DNA of 64,000 nucleotides from Desulfotomaculum copahuensis (GTDB taxonomy: Bacteria; Bacillota; Desulfotomaculia; Desulfotomaculales; Desulfovirgulaceae), in the NCBI RefSeq assembly GCF_001655685.1, contig NZ_LYVF01000013.1:1-64000 (forward strand), written 5' to 3'. This document shows, one piece after another, positions 45,343-53,237 of this stretch. The notes beneath the pieces are model-generated. The model had not been told where the DNA came from, ran no database searches, and saw only the letters and a program-made list of their open reading frames with translations. The number at the start of each line of letters is the position of its first letter. The stretch's first letter is position 1. A program made the position numbers and the translations under genes.

Positions 45343-45975
45343 TCACATTTGAAGCGGCGCTGAACCCGCCTCCCCGGCCGCCCTGATCAGACGGGCTATT
45401 TTTTTCCGGTCCTTGCGCCCGTCCGTTTCCACACCGCTGCTCACGTCCACCGCGTACGGCTTGACCAGCGCCGCGGCCCGGGCCACATTTTCCGGTGTCA
45501 GGCCGCCGGCCAGGATCAAAGGCGTTTTCAGTCCGGTGTTCTGCGCCAACCGCCAGTCGAAGGCCCGCCCGCTTCCTCCGGCCCGGCCGGGCACCAGCGT
45601 ATCCAGAAGCACGGCCGCCACCGGGTAGTCCCCCATGTCCGCCGGCAGTCCCGCCCCTCCGACCCGGAAGGCTTTGATCACCCGCACCCGTTCGCCCAGG
45701 GCGCGGCAGTAGTCCGGCGGCTCACTGCCGTGCAGCTGCACCGCGTCCAGGCCGCAGTAGTCCACCATTTGGGCCACCTCCGGCAGGGGCGCGTCCACAA
45801 ACACCCCCACCCGGGACACGAAAGGCGGCAGGGCGCGGCAGATCAGGCGGGCCTGCTCCGGGCCGGCGCGCCGCCGGCCCGGGGCGAAGACAAAACCGAG
45901 GGCGGCGGCGCCGGCCGCGGCGGCAAAAAGGGCCGTTTCCAGGTCGGTGAGGCCGCAGATTTTCACTTTGACCAC
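45343..45975 (-). CDS. trpF: Phosphoribosylanthranilate isomerase
   Basis: It performs the Amadori rearrangement in tryptophan synthesis. The 210-residue barrel starts MVKVKICGLTDLETAL (catalytic cysteine), with FVFAPGRRRAG, VGVFVDAP, VQLHGSEPPDYC, and the phosphate site LAGGLTPENVARA plus VDVSSGVETDGRKD. GTG at 45975 is chosen (GGAGG 8 bases upstream); the longer reading to 46014 is not conserved. It lies between trpC and trpB. Confidence 0.95.
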   Translation of the reverse strand: MVKVKICGLTDLETALFAAAAGAAALGFVFAPGRRRAGPEQARLICRALPPFVSRVGVFVDAPLPEVAQMVDYCGLDAVQLHGSEPPDYCRALGERVRVIKAFRVGGAGLPADMGDYPVAAVLLDTLVPGRAGGSGRAFDWRLAQNTGLKTPLILAGGLTPENVARAAALVKPYAVDVSSGVETDGRKDRKKIARLIRAAGEAGSAPLQM

Positions 45976-46285
45976 CTTTTCAACCTCCAGGAACAAAATT
46001 TGAGCGCTTGACAAACCGTCCGGACGCCAGGGCGTTGAAATCGATCGCTATTGTCACGGACGAAGCAGGCAATGCCCGGCCGCAAAAAGGCTTTCGCCAT
46101 TCCGGCGCCACGGCCGCTTCACGGCTGCACCGCCCCCGGAATACGCTTTTTACGGGTACGGCCGGACAGCGCCGGTTTTCCCCGTGCCGCGGCCAAAGAC
46201 CGGCGTTTATGTTGAATGGTCTTCCGAACAGGCAGATTTTAATGCTATAATGGAACAGACTATTTACAGGAAGGGCGGCTGTTTT
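45976..46285. other. Intergenic between trpF and the small plus-strand membrane gene
   Basis: About 310 bases with no gene. It contains the plus-strand promoter at 46243-46251. The minus-strand trp transcript must cross it to go from trpC to trpF. No terminator is seen on the minus strand. Confidence 0.45.
46243..46251 (+). promoter_or_regulatory. Extended -10 promoter inside the trp operon, facing the other way
   Basis: TGCTATAAT is a perfect extended -10; the -35 (TTCCGA region) is weak, as is usual for extended -10 promoters. The predicted start near 46258 is 28 bases upstream of the small membrane ORF start. Confidence 0.55.
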
Positions 46286-46441
46286 ATGTTAACCTGCAAG
46301 GTGCGCAACACTTTCCTGGTGCTCGGGCCGTTATTCATCCTGGCCGGCTTCACCAATTTCTTTCACTCCATCTTGAATCTGGTTGTCCTGGCCTTCGGCA
46401 TTTCCATGGTCTTCTGCGTGCTCTTCCGCGGCCTGACCTGA
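46286..46441 (+). CDS. 51-residue membrane protein convergent with trpC
   Basis: This short plus-strand ORF starts at ATG 46286 with AGGAAGG about 11 bases upstream and an extended -10 promoter just before that. The product is mostly two hydrophobic segments (TFLVLGPLFILAGFTNFF and LNLVVLAFGISMVFCVLF). It overlaps the 3' end of trpC by 111 bases on the opposite strand. The overlap makes part of the TrpC tail an antisense reading of this gene. No family is recognised. Promoter, RBS and a clean hydrophobic pattern together favour a real gene. Confidence 0.5.
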   Translation: MLTCKVRNTFLVLGPLFILAGFTNFFHSILNLVVLAFGISMVFCVLFRGLT

Positions 46442-47245
46442 CGGAAGTAACTGCGTGCGGCCGTCGGCCGCACCGAACAACTCCCCGATCCGTCCGGTTA
46501 CATCAGAAGCCGTGACCAGCGCCTCCCCCACCAAAGCGGCGTCCACGCCGCAGGCGGCCAGAGCGAGTACATCCCGCCGGGTGGCGATGCCGCTTTCACT
46601 GACCACCACCACCGAAGGAGCGGTGATCAGTTCCCGCAACCGGCAGGTGGTGGACAAATCCGTGTGAAAGGTGCGCAGATCGCGGTTGTTGATGCCGATG
46701 ATTTCCGCACCTGCGTCCAGCGCCCGCTGCACTTCCTCCCCGGTATGCGCTTCCACCAGACAGGCCAGGCCCAGCCCGCCGGCCAACCGGAAAAGGGCAG
46801 GCATCTGTTCCGGTGACAGGGCGGCCGCAATGAGCAGCACGGCGTCCGCCCCCAGGCAGCGGGATTCATACAGCTGATAAGGATCGATGATAAAGTCCTT
46901 GCGCAAAACAGGCAGCCTCACCCGCCGCTTGATCAAGGGCAGAAAGGCGGCGTGGCCGCGGAAAAAATAATTGTCCGTAAGCACCGACAGCGCGGCCGCC
47001 CCGGCCTGCTCATAAAGCCGGGCCAGAGCCGCCGGCCGCAGGCCCGGGCAAAGCCACCCCCGCGAGGGAGAGGCGCGCTTGATTTCGGCCAGCAGGGCGA
47101 CCCGGCCCGGTTGGCGTAACGCCGGTTTGAACGGCCGGGCGGGCGGCAGGCCGGCGAGCACCTTTTCCAGTTCCCCCACCGGCCGCAATTCCCTGCGCCG
47201 GGCCACCTCCCGTTTTTTTTGGGCGATAATACGGTCCAGAATCAT
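46331..47245 (-). CDS. trpC: Indole-3-glycerol phosphate synthase with an unusual C-terminal tail
   Basis: It closes the indole ring from carboxyphenylaminodeoxyribulose phosphate. Typical motifs are LLAEIKRASPSRGW, LSVLTDNYFFRGH, PVLRKDFIIDPYQLYE, EIIGINNRDLRTFHTD and VVVSESGIATRRD. Family members end near residue 260; this one continues about 45 residues (Glu/Gly/His-rich, ending GEAGQDE). That tail is antisense to the small membrane gene at 46286-46441, so it is probably a read-on rather than a functional domain. ATG 47245 is used (GGAGGATG upstream). It follows trpD by 78 bases. Confidence 0.92.
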   Translation of the reverse strand: MILDRIIAQKKREVARRRELRPVGELEKVLAGLPPARPFKPALRQPGRVALLAEIKRASPSRGWLCPGLRPAALARLYEQAGAAALSVLTDNYFFRGHAAFLPLIKRRVRLPVLRKDFIIDPYQLYESRCLGADAVLLIAAALSPEQMPALFRLAGGLGLACLVEAHTGEEVQRALDAGAEIIGINNRDLRTFHTDLSTTCRLRELITAPSVVVVSESGIATRRDVLALAACGVDAALVGEALVTASDVTGRIGELFGAADGRTQLLPSGQAAEEHAEDHGNAEGQDNQIQDGVKEIGEAGQDE

Positions 47246-47323
47246 TTTGACATCCTCCAACGGACCAACCGGCATGCAGCCGGGAAAGGGTTGACCGGAC
47301 GCTTTTATAACAGCGGCGGATGC

Positions 47324-48358
47324 CTATAAACTGGCCACCTGTCTGGCCGCCCGGCGGGTGTAGTCGATCAGGGCTTCCAGTTTGGCCTGCGCCTCCCCGC
47401 TGTCAATACTTTGCGCCGCCAGGGCCAGCCCGCCCGGAATGTCCGCCGCCGCCCCGGCGGCCACCAACCCCAGGGCGGCGTTGATCAACACCGCATCCCG
47501 CCGCGGTCCGGTGACGCCGCACAGGATCTCGCGGATGATGGCGGCATTTTCTTCCGCACCGCCGCCGGCCAGCGCCTCCACCGGCGCCCGCGGCAGGCCG
47601 CAGGCGGCCGGATCCAGCGTAAAGTCTCTTACTGCGCCTTCATCAACCTCGGATACCTGCGCCGGACCGGCCGGGGAAACCTCATCCAGGCCGCCGGCCC
47701 CGTGCACGACAAAGGCCCGCCGCACCCCCAAACGGCACAACACCCGGGCCAGGCGGGGCACCAGTTCCGGACTGTAAACCCCGAGCACCTGGGCTCCGGC
47801 GCCGGCCGGGTTGGTCAGCGGGCCGAGTACGTTGAAGACGGTGCGGATGCCGATCTCCCGCCGCGGACCGGCGGCGTGCTTCATGGCCTTGTGCAGCGCC
47901 GGGGCGAAAAGGAAGGCCATGCCCACTTCCTCCAGGCATCCCTCCAGCGCCGCCGCCGGCAGATCCAGGTGCACCCCGAGCGTCTCTAGCACGTCGGCCG
48001 ACCCGCAGCGGCTGCTGGCGGAGCGGTTGCCGTGTTTGGCCACCGGTACGCCCGCGCCGGCAATGACCAGGGCGGCCGCGGTAGAGATGTTGAAGGTGCC
48101 GGCCCCGTCGCCGCCGGTGCCGCAGGTGTCCACCGCCACCGGAAAGCGGCAGCGTACGGGGGTGGCCAACCGGCGCATCACCCGGGCAAAGCCGGTGATC
48201 TCCGCCACCGTCTCACCCTTCAAGCGCAGGGCGGTGAGCAGGGCGGCAATCTGCGCCGCACTGGCCCGGCCGCCCATGATATCCTCCATTACCCGTTCCG
48301 CTTCTTCTTCATCCAGGCTGCCGCCGGCCACCACGCGGTTGATGGCTTCTTTGATCAT
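47324..48358 (-). CDS. trpD: Anthranilate phosphoribosyltransferase
   Basis: It transfers phosphoribosyl from PRPP to anthranilate. The 344-residue protein shows the PRPP-binding CGTGGDGAGTFNISTAAA, then AKHGNRSASSRCGSADVLE, FLFAPALHKAMKHA and GPLTNPAGAGAQVLGVYS, followed by VVHGAGGLDEVSP. RBS AGGAGTGGAG. It is not fused to trpG, which lies 225 bases upstream. Confidence 0.96.
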   Translation of the reverse strand: MIKEAINRVVAGGSLDEEEAERVMEDIMGGRASAAQIAALLTALRLKGETVAEITGFARVMRRLATPVRCRFPVAVDTCGTGGDGAGTFNISTAAALVIAGAGVPVAKHGNRSASSRCGSADVLETLGVHLDLPAAALEGCLEEVGMAFLFAPALHKAMKHAAGPRREIGIRTVFNVLGPLTNPAGAGAQVLGVYSPELVPRLARVLCRLGVRRAFVVHGAGGLDEVSPAGPAQVSEVDEGAVRDFTLDPAACGLPRAPVEALAGGGAEENAAIIREILCGVTGPRRDAVLINAALGLVAAGAAADIPGGLALAAQSIDSGEAQAKLEALIDYTRRAARQVASL

Positions 48359-48583
48359 CTTTGCTCCACTCCTCTCAGCTGTTAGCCGGACTCAGGCGGC
48401 CGGATCAAAGGCACGGCCCCGTTACCCCTGCCCCGGCCGCTGTGCCGCGGAGATCTGCATCTCTCCCCGGCTCCGCCGGACATGGATTTGGACCCGGCAA
48501 TAACCGCCCCGGGGATCCGCCGGACCCCGCGACCGGGGCAAGCCGGCGCCGGCGCCGGATTTTGCCGTCTTCGCCCGGCACAA

Positions 48584-49243
48584 TCACCCGGATACCGCCG
48601 GCCGCTCCCGCCGGCCGGAGCGCAGGTTTAAAAAATTCTGCAGCAGTTCATGCCCGCATTCGGTGAGAATGGACTCGGGATGAAACTGCACCCCCTCAAC
48701 GGTAAATTCCCGGTGGCGCAGCCCCATGATTTCCCCGCTGTCCGTCCAGGCACTGATTTCCAGGCAGTCCGGCAGGTTTTCCCGCTCCACCAGCAGCGAG
48801 TGGTAGCGGGTGGCCGTCAGGGGGTCGGGCAGGCCGGTGAAGATGGTCCGGCCGTCGTGGTGCACGGCCGAGGTTTTGCCGTGCATCAGCCGCGCCGCCC
48901 GCACCACCCGCCCGCCGAAAGCCTGCCCGACGGCCTGGTGGCCCAGGCACACGCCGAGCACCGGGATCCGGCCGGCCAGGTGTCGAATGGCGGCCAGTGA
49001 AACCCCCGCCTGATCCGGATTGCCCGGACCGGGGGAAATGATCAGATGAGTGATGTTCAGAGCCGGAATTGCCTGCAGGGTGATCTGATCATTGCGCCGC
49101 ACGGTCAGCGGCGCCCCCAACTGTCCAAAATACTGCACCAGGTTGTAAGTAAAGGAGTCATAGTTGTCAATGACCAGCAAATGCACCGGCCGTGCCGGCG
49201 TGAAAGAATACTGATCCGGATAAAACGCTGCTGATCCGGTCAA
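48584..49243 (-). CDS. trpG: Anthranilate synthase glutamine amidotransferase subunit
   Basis: It supplies ammonia to TrpE. The class I amidotransferase core starts [20 protein letters not shown]. It carries the oxyanion motif [14 protein letters not shown], the nucleophile in [15 protein letters not shown] and the H/E pair in [15 protein letters not shown] at 49243 is chosen because GGGAGG lies about 8 bases upstream; it gives 219 residues with a 25-residue leader not usual in TrpG. A GTG closer to the core has no RBS. Some family members also serve folate synthesis (PabA); operon context favours TrpG. Confidence 0.93.
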   Translation of the reverse strand: MTGSAAFYPDQYSFTPARPVHLLVIDNYDSFTYNLVQYFGQLGAPLTVRRNDQITLQAIPALNITHLIISPGPGNPDQAGVSLAAIRHLAGRIPVLGVCLGHQAVGQAFGGRVVRAARLMHGKTSAVHHDGRTIFTGLPDPLTATRYHSLLVERENLPDCLEISAWTDSGEIMGLRHREFTVEGVQFHPESILTECGHELLQNFLNLRSGRRERPAVSG

Positions 49244-49448
49244 AAATACTCCCTCCCTCCAAATCTCTTTTCCCTGCCACCATCTAAAATCAGCGGGACG
49301 CCCAGGGGAGCGCGTCCCTGAAACAAGTCTCCGGCCCTCCGGAAGCGGGCCGTGACCAACCCCGGACGGCACACCGCCGGGTTGGCACGGCAACAACTTT
49401 CCCCGTCTCCGGGCGGGCGGCATACGCTTGCCCATTCACCGCACCGGT

Positions 49449-51113
49449 TCACCCGCGGGCCGGAACAGGTTCCGGTGCCGCTTCGGCCAGTGTCTGCAAA
49501 AGCGCGCGCGCTTTGTTCATTGTTTCGTCATATTCCGCTTCCGGATCGGAATCAGCCACGATGCCCGCCCCGGCCTGCACATAAGCGCGGCCGCGGTGAA
49601 AGACAATGGTGCGGATGGTGATCGCCGTGTCCAGGTTGCCGTTGTATCCCAGGTAGCCCACCGCACCGCCGTAAGGGCCGCGGCGCACCGGTTCCAGTTC
49701 GTCGATAATCTCCATCGCCCGCACCTTGGGCGCGCCGGAGAGCGTGCCGGCGGGAAAACAGGCCTTTAATGCGTCAAAAGCCGGCCGCCCGGGGGCAAGT
49801 TTCCCCTTCACCGCCGAAACCAGGTGCATAACGTGGGAATATTTCTCCACCGCCATGAACTGCGGCACTTCCACACTGCCCGGCACGCACACCCGCCCCA
49901 GGTCGTTGCGGCCCAGATCGACCAGCATGACATGTTCCGCCCGCTCCTTGGCGTCGGCCAGCAATTCTTCCACCAGCGCCCCGTCTGCGACGGCATCCCG
50001 GCCGCGCGGTCGCGTGCCGGCAATCGGACGGGTTTCCGCTTCGCCCCCCTCCACCCGCACCAGCATTTCGGGGGAAGCGCCGGCTACAACCACTTCGCCC
50101 AGGTCAAGGTAATACATATAAGGCGAGGGGTTGATCCGCCGCAGGCGCCGGTAGGCCTGAAAGGGCTGTCCGGCATAGGGCGCCTGCAGGCGCTGGGACA
50201 ACACCACCTGTAAAATATCCCCCTGGCGGATATATTCCTGCCCCCGCCGGACCAGTTCCATGAACTGCCCCCGGGAAAGGTTGGCGGACACGGCGCCGTC
50301 CCCGGACAACAGCTGCGGCCCGGTTGGCTCGAACAGCGCCTCCACCGGTCGAGCAACGCCCGTCGCGGATGCGCCGCCGGCCTGCCCATGCGCGCCGCCG
50401 GCCACCGCACCACCGCAAGACATCGCCCGGCCGGCCTGCCGTCCGTCCGGCAGGGCGGCGGCGCCATCCGGGGTGTATAAATCACCGGCCGGGTCACCCG
50501 CTTCCGGCCGGACCAACCGGTCATAGATCCGCTCAATGCGCTCCGTCGCCCGGCGGTAAGATTTCGCCGGGTCATCCCCGGGCAACGTATTGATCACCAC
50601 GCGCAGGGTGTGCCGGACGTGATCCAGCACCAGCAGCGTACCGCTGAAGACAATGCTGCAATCAGGCAAGCACAGGTCGTCTTTGGCCGCCGCGGGCAAC
50701 TTTTCCAGGTGGCGCACCAGATCGTAGCCGAAATAGCCCACCGCGCCGCCGTAAAAACGGGGCAGGCCGGGCAGTGCCGGACCCCGGAAGTAGCGCATCA
50801 GCTGCTCGATCAATGCAAAGGGATCACCGTCAACGTCTTCAATAACAGGCATGTTTTCCGCCGCCGGCCGTTCGACCCGCCCGTGCTTTCCCCGGTGGGT
50901 GTAAACCAGCAACGGCTCCAGTCCGATAAACGAATAGCGGGCCAGCCGCTCCCCGCCTTCCACGCTTTCCAGCAAAAAACGGGGGCCGGAACCGGACAGC
51001 TTGTTAAAGACGGTGACCGGCGTCTCCATGTCCGCCGTGTACTCCCGGCTCACCGGCACCAGGTTGAATTCACCGCTCAAGGATATATATTCTTCTTCCG
51101 CCGGGTAAAACAT
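49449..51113 (-). CDS. trpE: Anthranilate synthase component I
   Basis: It converts chorismate to anthranilate with TrpG ammonia. The N-terminal domain contains the tryptophan-feedback region (SGSGPRFLLESVEGGERLARYSF). The chorismate-binding domain shows GDILQVVLSQRL, ETRPIAGTRPRGRD, HVMLVDLGRNDLGRVC and FPAGTLSGAPKVRAMEIIDE. About 60 Gly/Ala-rich residues (around 205-265; GGAVAGGAHGQAGG) are inserted between the two domains. ATG 51113 is preferred; a TTG two codons earlier is in frame. First gene of the supraoperon. Confidence 0.96.
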   Translation of the reverse strand: MFYPAEEEYISLSGEFNLVPVSREYTADMETPVTVFNKLSGSGPRFLLESVEGGERLARYSFIGLEPLLVYTHRGKHGRVERPAAENMPVIEDVDGDPFALIEQLMRYFRGPALPGLPRFYGGAVGYFGYDLVRHLEKLPAAAKDDLCLPDCSIVFSGTLLVLDHVRHTLRVVINTLPGDDPAKSYRRATERIERIYDRLVRPEAGDPAGDLYTPDGAAALPDGRQAGRAMSCGGAVAGGAHGQAGGASATGVARPVEALFEPTGPQLLSGDGAVSANLSRGQFMELVRRGQEYIRQGDILQVVLSQRLQAPYAGQPFQAYRRLRRINPSPYMYYLDLGEVVVAGASPEMLVRVEGGEAETRPIAGTRPRGRDAVADGALVEELLADAKERAEHVMLVDLGRNDLGRVCVPGSVEVPQFMAVEKYSHVMHLVSAVKGKLAPGRPAFDALKACFPAGTLSGAPKVRAMEIIDELEPVRRGPYGGAVGYLGYNGNLDTAITIRTIVFHRGRAYVQAGAGIVADSDPEAEYDETMNKARALLQTLAEAAPEPVPARG

Positions 51114-51147
51114 AATCAAAGCCCCCCGCCACCATAATCAAAAACGC

Positions 51148-51175
51148 AAAAAACCGGCGCTCAAATGAACGCCGG
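51148..51175 (-). terminator. Leader (attenuator) terminator of the trp supraoperon
   Basis: On the minus strand CCGGCGTTC-ATTT-GAGCGCCGG (one T-G wobble) is followed by TTTTTT. It lies between the (G/T)AG repeat region and the trpE start, about 35 bases before the ATG. Confidence 0.8.
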
Positions 51176-51201
51176 CGGTCAGTCGAAAAGACGCGCCACG
51201 A

Positions 51202-51246
51202 CTCATCTCAGCTCTGCTCCACTCTGCTTTTGCTCAACTATCTCTC
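51202..51246 (-). promoter_or_regulatory. Regularly spaced (G/T)AG repeats, candidate TRAP-binding site
   Basis: On the minus strand GAG triplets end at 51202, 51207, 51212, 51217 and 51222 (exact 5-base period), with an AAG in the next register near 51227. GAG at 51233, TAG at 51238 and GAG at 51242 or 51244 follow; another TAG is at 51261. TRAP (MtrB) of Bacillus binds 11 such triplets separated by 2-3 bases in the trp leader. The order promoter - repeats - terminator - trpE matches that system. Confidence 0.6.
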
Positions 51247-51271
51247 GGCTGAAACCCTTGCTAGTTGGTAA

Positions 51272-51299
51272 GTTATCATAGAACAGGCTGTTTTGTCAA
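51272..51299 (-). promoter_or_regulatory. Promoter of the trp/aromatic supraoperon
   Basis: A consensus TTGACA (51299-51294 on the minus strand) is followed at 16 bases by GATAAC (51277-51272), or at 18 bases by TAACTT. The predicted leader is about 115 bases to the terminator. Confidence 0.65.
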
Positions 51300-51377
51300 G
51301 GGATTTTTTGCAAAGGGGAAGTAAAGCCGGGCCGGCCCTATCGCGCCGCCCGGGCGGCCTGCGGCAACCCGCCCGCC

Positions 51378-52643
51378 CTACCGCCAGACGGCCGGAAAAC
51401 CGTGCCGGACGCTGAACAGGATACCGGCCAATCCGGCGGCAATCACGATGATAGTATAAATAAACATCCGGCGCCCCAGGTTGACCCCCCTGCTTACGCG
51501 CCAGGCCAGGGGAAGGTGCACTCCGCAGCTGACCAGGGAGGTCAGCGCCACGCCCACAGCGGCCGTAGCGGCGGGAAGATTTCCGTGCCCGGCCAGGGAC
51601 GCGGCCGTGGCCGTAACCGAGGAACTGCTGATCAGGCCGCCGGCCAGGCTGACGGCGTAGAACCCCAGGGAGCCCAGCATGCGCTGGGCCAGCCCGCCCA
51701 CAACAGTCAGGGCGAGGAACAACAGGCCGAATTGCAGGGCCATTTTGAGCGAAAAGGGTGAGGAGACGGTGATTTCAGGCAGGCGCCCGCCTTCTTCCGC
51801 CTTTACCTGCCAGGCCAGAGCTGCGCTGACCAGGATCATCAGGAGCAGGGAAAAACCGGCCAGATATAGCACTCGCGGGGCGAGCAGGGCCATGATCACC
51901 AGGTTTCTCAAAAACATGGCCGCATTGGCCAGCATAATCCCCCGCAGGGCGAAACCGTTCATGGTTCCCCTGCCTTCGCGCGCCCTGGTGGCGATCTGGA
52001 CCACGGTCACCGTGCTGTTGGTCAGACCGCCCAAAAAACCCGTATAGGCAATCCCTTTCAACCCGTACAGGCGCAGCAGGATATAGTTGAGAAAGGCGAT
52101 GGCCGAGAGCAGGACCACAATCAGCCAGACTTTGCGCGGATCCACCAGTCCCCACGGATCCACGGTGCCGGTGGGCAGCACCGGCATAATCACAAAGGCC
52201 AGGACGCCAAAAGTAATCGCGGCGTGTACTTCGCTCCGGGACAGGTGGGTGGTGAACTCGACCAGTTCTTCTTTAAAGGAAAGCAGCATCATGATCAGGA
52301 TGGTCACCGCAATGGGGGTGAAAACCTGTCCGGTGGCGATCAGCGTGCCGTCCAGGGCGGCCAGGAAAAGGGCGGCGGAGGTGGTAATCTCGGCTCCCCG
52401 TCGCCGGTAGAGAGACTGCACGTTCATAATCAAGATGATTATACCCACCACACCCAGGGCCACCATGTTCACCGTCACGGAAAGCATGCGGGAAAGAGTG
52501 CCGATCAAAGACACAAAAGCAAATGTACGCAGTCCGATTTCCTTTCCCGAGCGCTGCCTCTCCAGGCCCAGCAGCAGCCCCAGGCCGAGGGAAAGAACGA
52601 GCTGCTGCAGCACCGGCAGATAATGCCAATGTATGTCGGTCAA
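51378..52643 (-). CDS. MgtC/SapB-family membrane protein with DUF4010 domain
   Basis: This 421-residue polytopic membrane protein has an N-terminal MgtC-type unit (about 10-135; LGLGLLLGLERQRSGKEIGLRTFAF is the signature, also TSAALFLAALDG). The DUF4010 region (about 150-415) has many hydrophobic segments, including FLGGLTNSTVTVVQIA and GLISSSSVTATAAS. Transport or sensing of a divalent cation is often proposed, but function is unproven. It starts with TTG at 52643 behind GGAGGG. No operon partner. Confidence 0.85.
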   Translation of the reverse strand: MTDIHWHYLPVLQQLVLSLGLGLLLGLERQRSGKEIGLRTFAFVSLIGTLSRMLSVTVNMVALGVVGIIILIMNVQSLYRRRGAEITTSAALFLAALDGTLIATGQVFTPIAVTILIMMLLSFKEELVEFTTHLSRSEVHAAITFGVLAFVIMPVLPTGTVDPWGLVDPRKVWLIVVLLSAIAFLNYILLRLYGLKGIAYTGFLGGLTNSTVTVVQIATRAREGRGTMNGFALRGIMLANAAMFLRNLVIMALLAPRVLYLAGFSLLLMILVSAALAWQVKAEEGGRLPEITVSSPFSLKMALQFGLLFLALTVVGGLAQRMLGSLGFYAVSLAGGLISSSSVTATAASLAGHGNLPAATAAVGVALTSLVSCGVHLPLAWRVSRGVNLGRRMFIYTIIVIAAGLAGILFSVRHGFPAVWR

Positions 52644-52712
52644 TTTTTACCCTCCGCCAAAATTTTTATTACTTTTCACCTATTTTCGACAATGTTTTCC
52701 TATGTCATGAGT

Positions 52713-52718
52713 TATAAT
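52713..52718 (+). promoter_or_regulatory. -10 element upstream of the Spo0E-like gene
   Basis: A consensus TATAAT lies 27 bases upstream of the ATG at 52745. No convincing -35 was found at 16-18 bases, so it may need an activator or another sigma factor. Confidence 0.4.
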
Positions 52719-52744
52719 TACTAATAGGAAAGGAGGCTTGGACC

Positions 52745-52945
52745 ATGATCGGACTGCATTCCACTTTGCTTTGCCTGAATACGCCGGACGGCAGAAAACA
52801 AAGAAAGCTGTCCGATCTCCTCGACAGGATCGAACAAACCCGGCTGCGGTTATACAAAACAGCGGAAAAATCGGAACGGCTGCTGATCAGCCAGAAGCTG
52901 GATACTTTGTTAAACCGGTATTACCGCCTTTGCTCCCGGCGCTGA
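52745..52945 (+). CDS. Spo0E-like aspartyl-phosphate phosphatase
   Basis: This 66-residue protein has the Spo0E family pattern: a helix LLDRIEQTRLRLYKTAEK, then the signature SQKLDTLLNRYYRL, where SQ-x-LD holds the active-site aspartate region. Spo0E phosphatases dephosphorylate Spo0A-P and hold back sporulation. The RBS is excellent (AAGGAGG, 8 bases before ATG). It stands alone. The N-terminal 20 residues (GLHSTLLCLNTPDG) are longer than in most small Spo0E paralogues. Confidence 0.82.
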   Translation: MIGLHSTLLCLNTPDGRKQRKLSDLLDRIEQTRLRLYKTAEKSERLLISQKLDTLLNRYYRLCSRR

Positions 52946-53072
52946 GCGGTTGATCATCATTTTTCACATTATCTCCGTTTCAAAACCTTTCTTTCCCTAT
53001 TTCCACGTTGTTTCCCCGCTCCGGGCAACGACCGCCCGGGGACATTTTCCGCCGGCTACGGCCGCATTTTTT

Positions 53073-53102
53073 AAAGGTTCGCGTTTATAAACGCGAACCT
53101 TT
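53073..53102. terminator. Perfect 30-base palindrome upstream of the MFS gene
   Basis: AAAGGTTCGCGTTTA and its exact complement adjoin with no spacer. A T-run precedes it and TTT ends it on the plus strand. It probably acts as a hairpin terminator after the Spo0E-like gene, though the tail is short. Confidence 0.5.
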
Positions 53103-53237
53103 CATCCCGGTAAAGGTTTTCAGCTCAAAAATATTATAGCATACCCGGCGGCAGGAAAATAGAATTTAGTTATCGAAGCACATACGGCAGGGAGTCCTTC
53201 TGCGAATTTTCAGGTTCCGGAAAAGGTGTGTTCAATC

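Noticed and set aside
51120-51300. T-box riboswitch or Trp leader peptide upstream of trpE
   Set aside because: No T-box core (GGTGG...ACCGCG-type) is found, and the short leader frames contain no tandem Trp codons.
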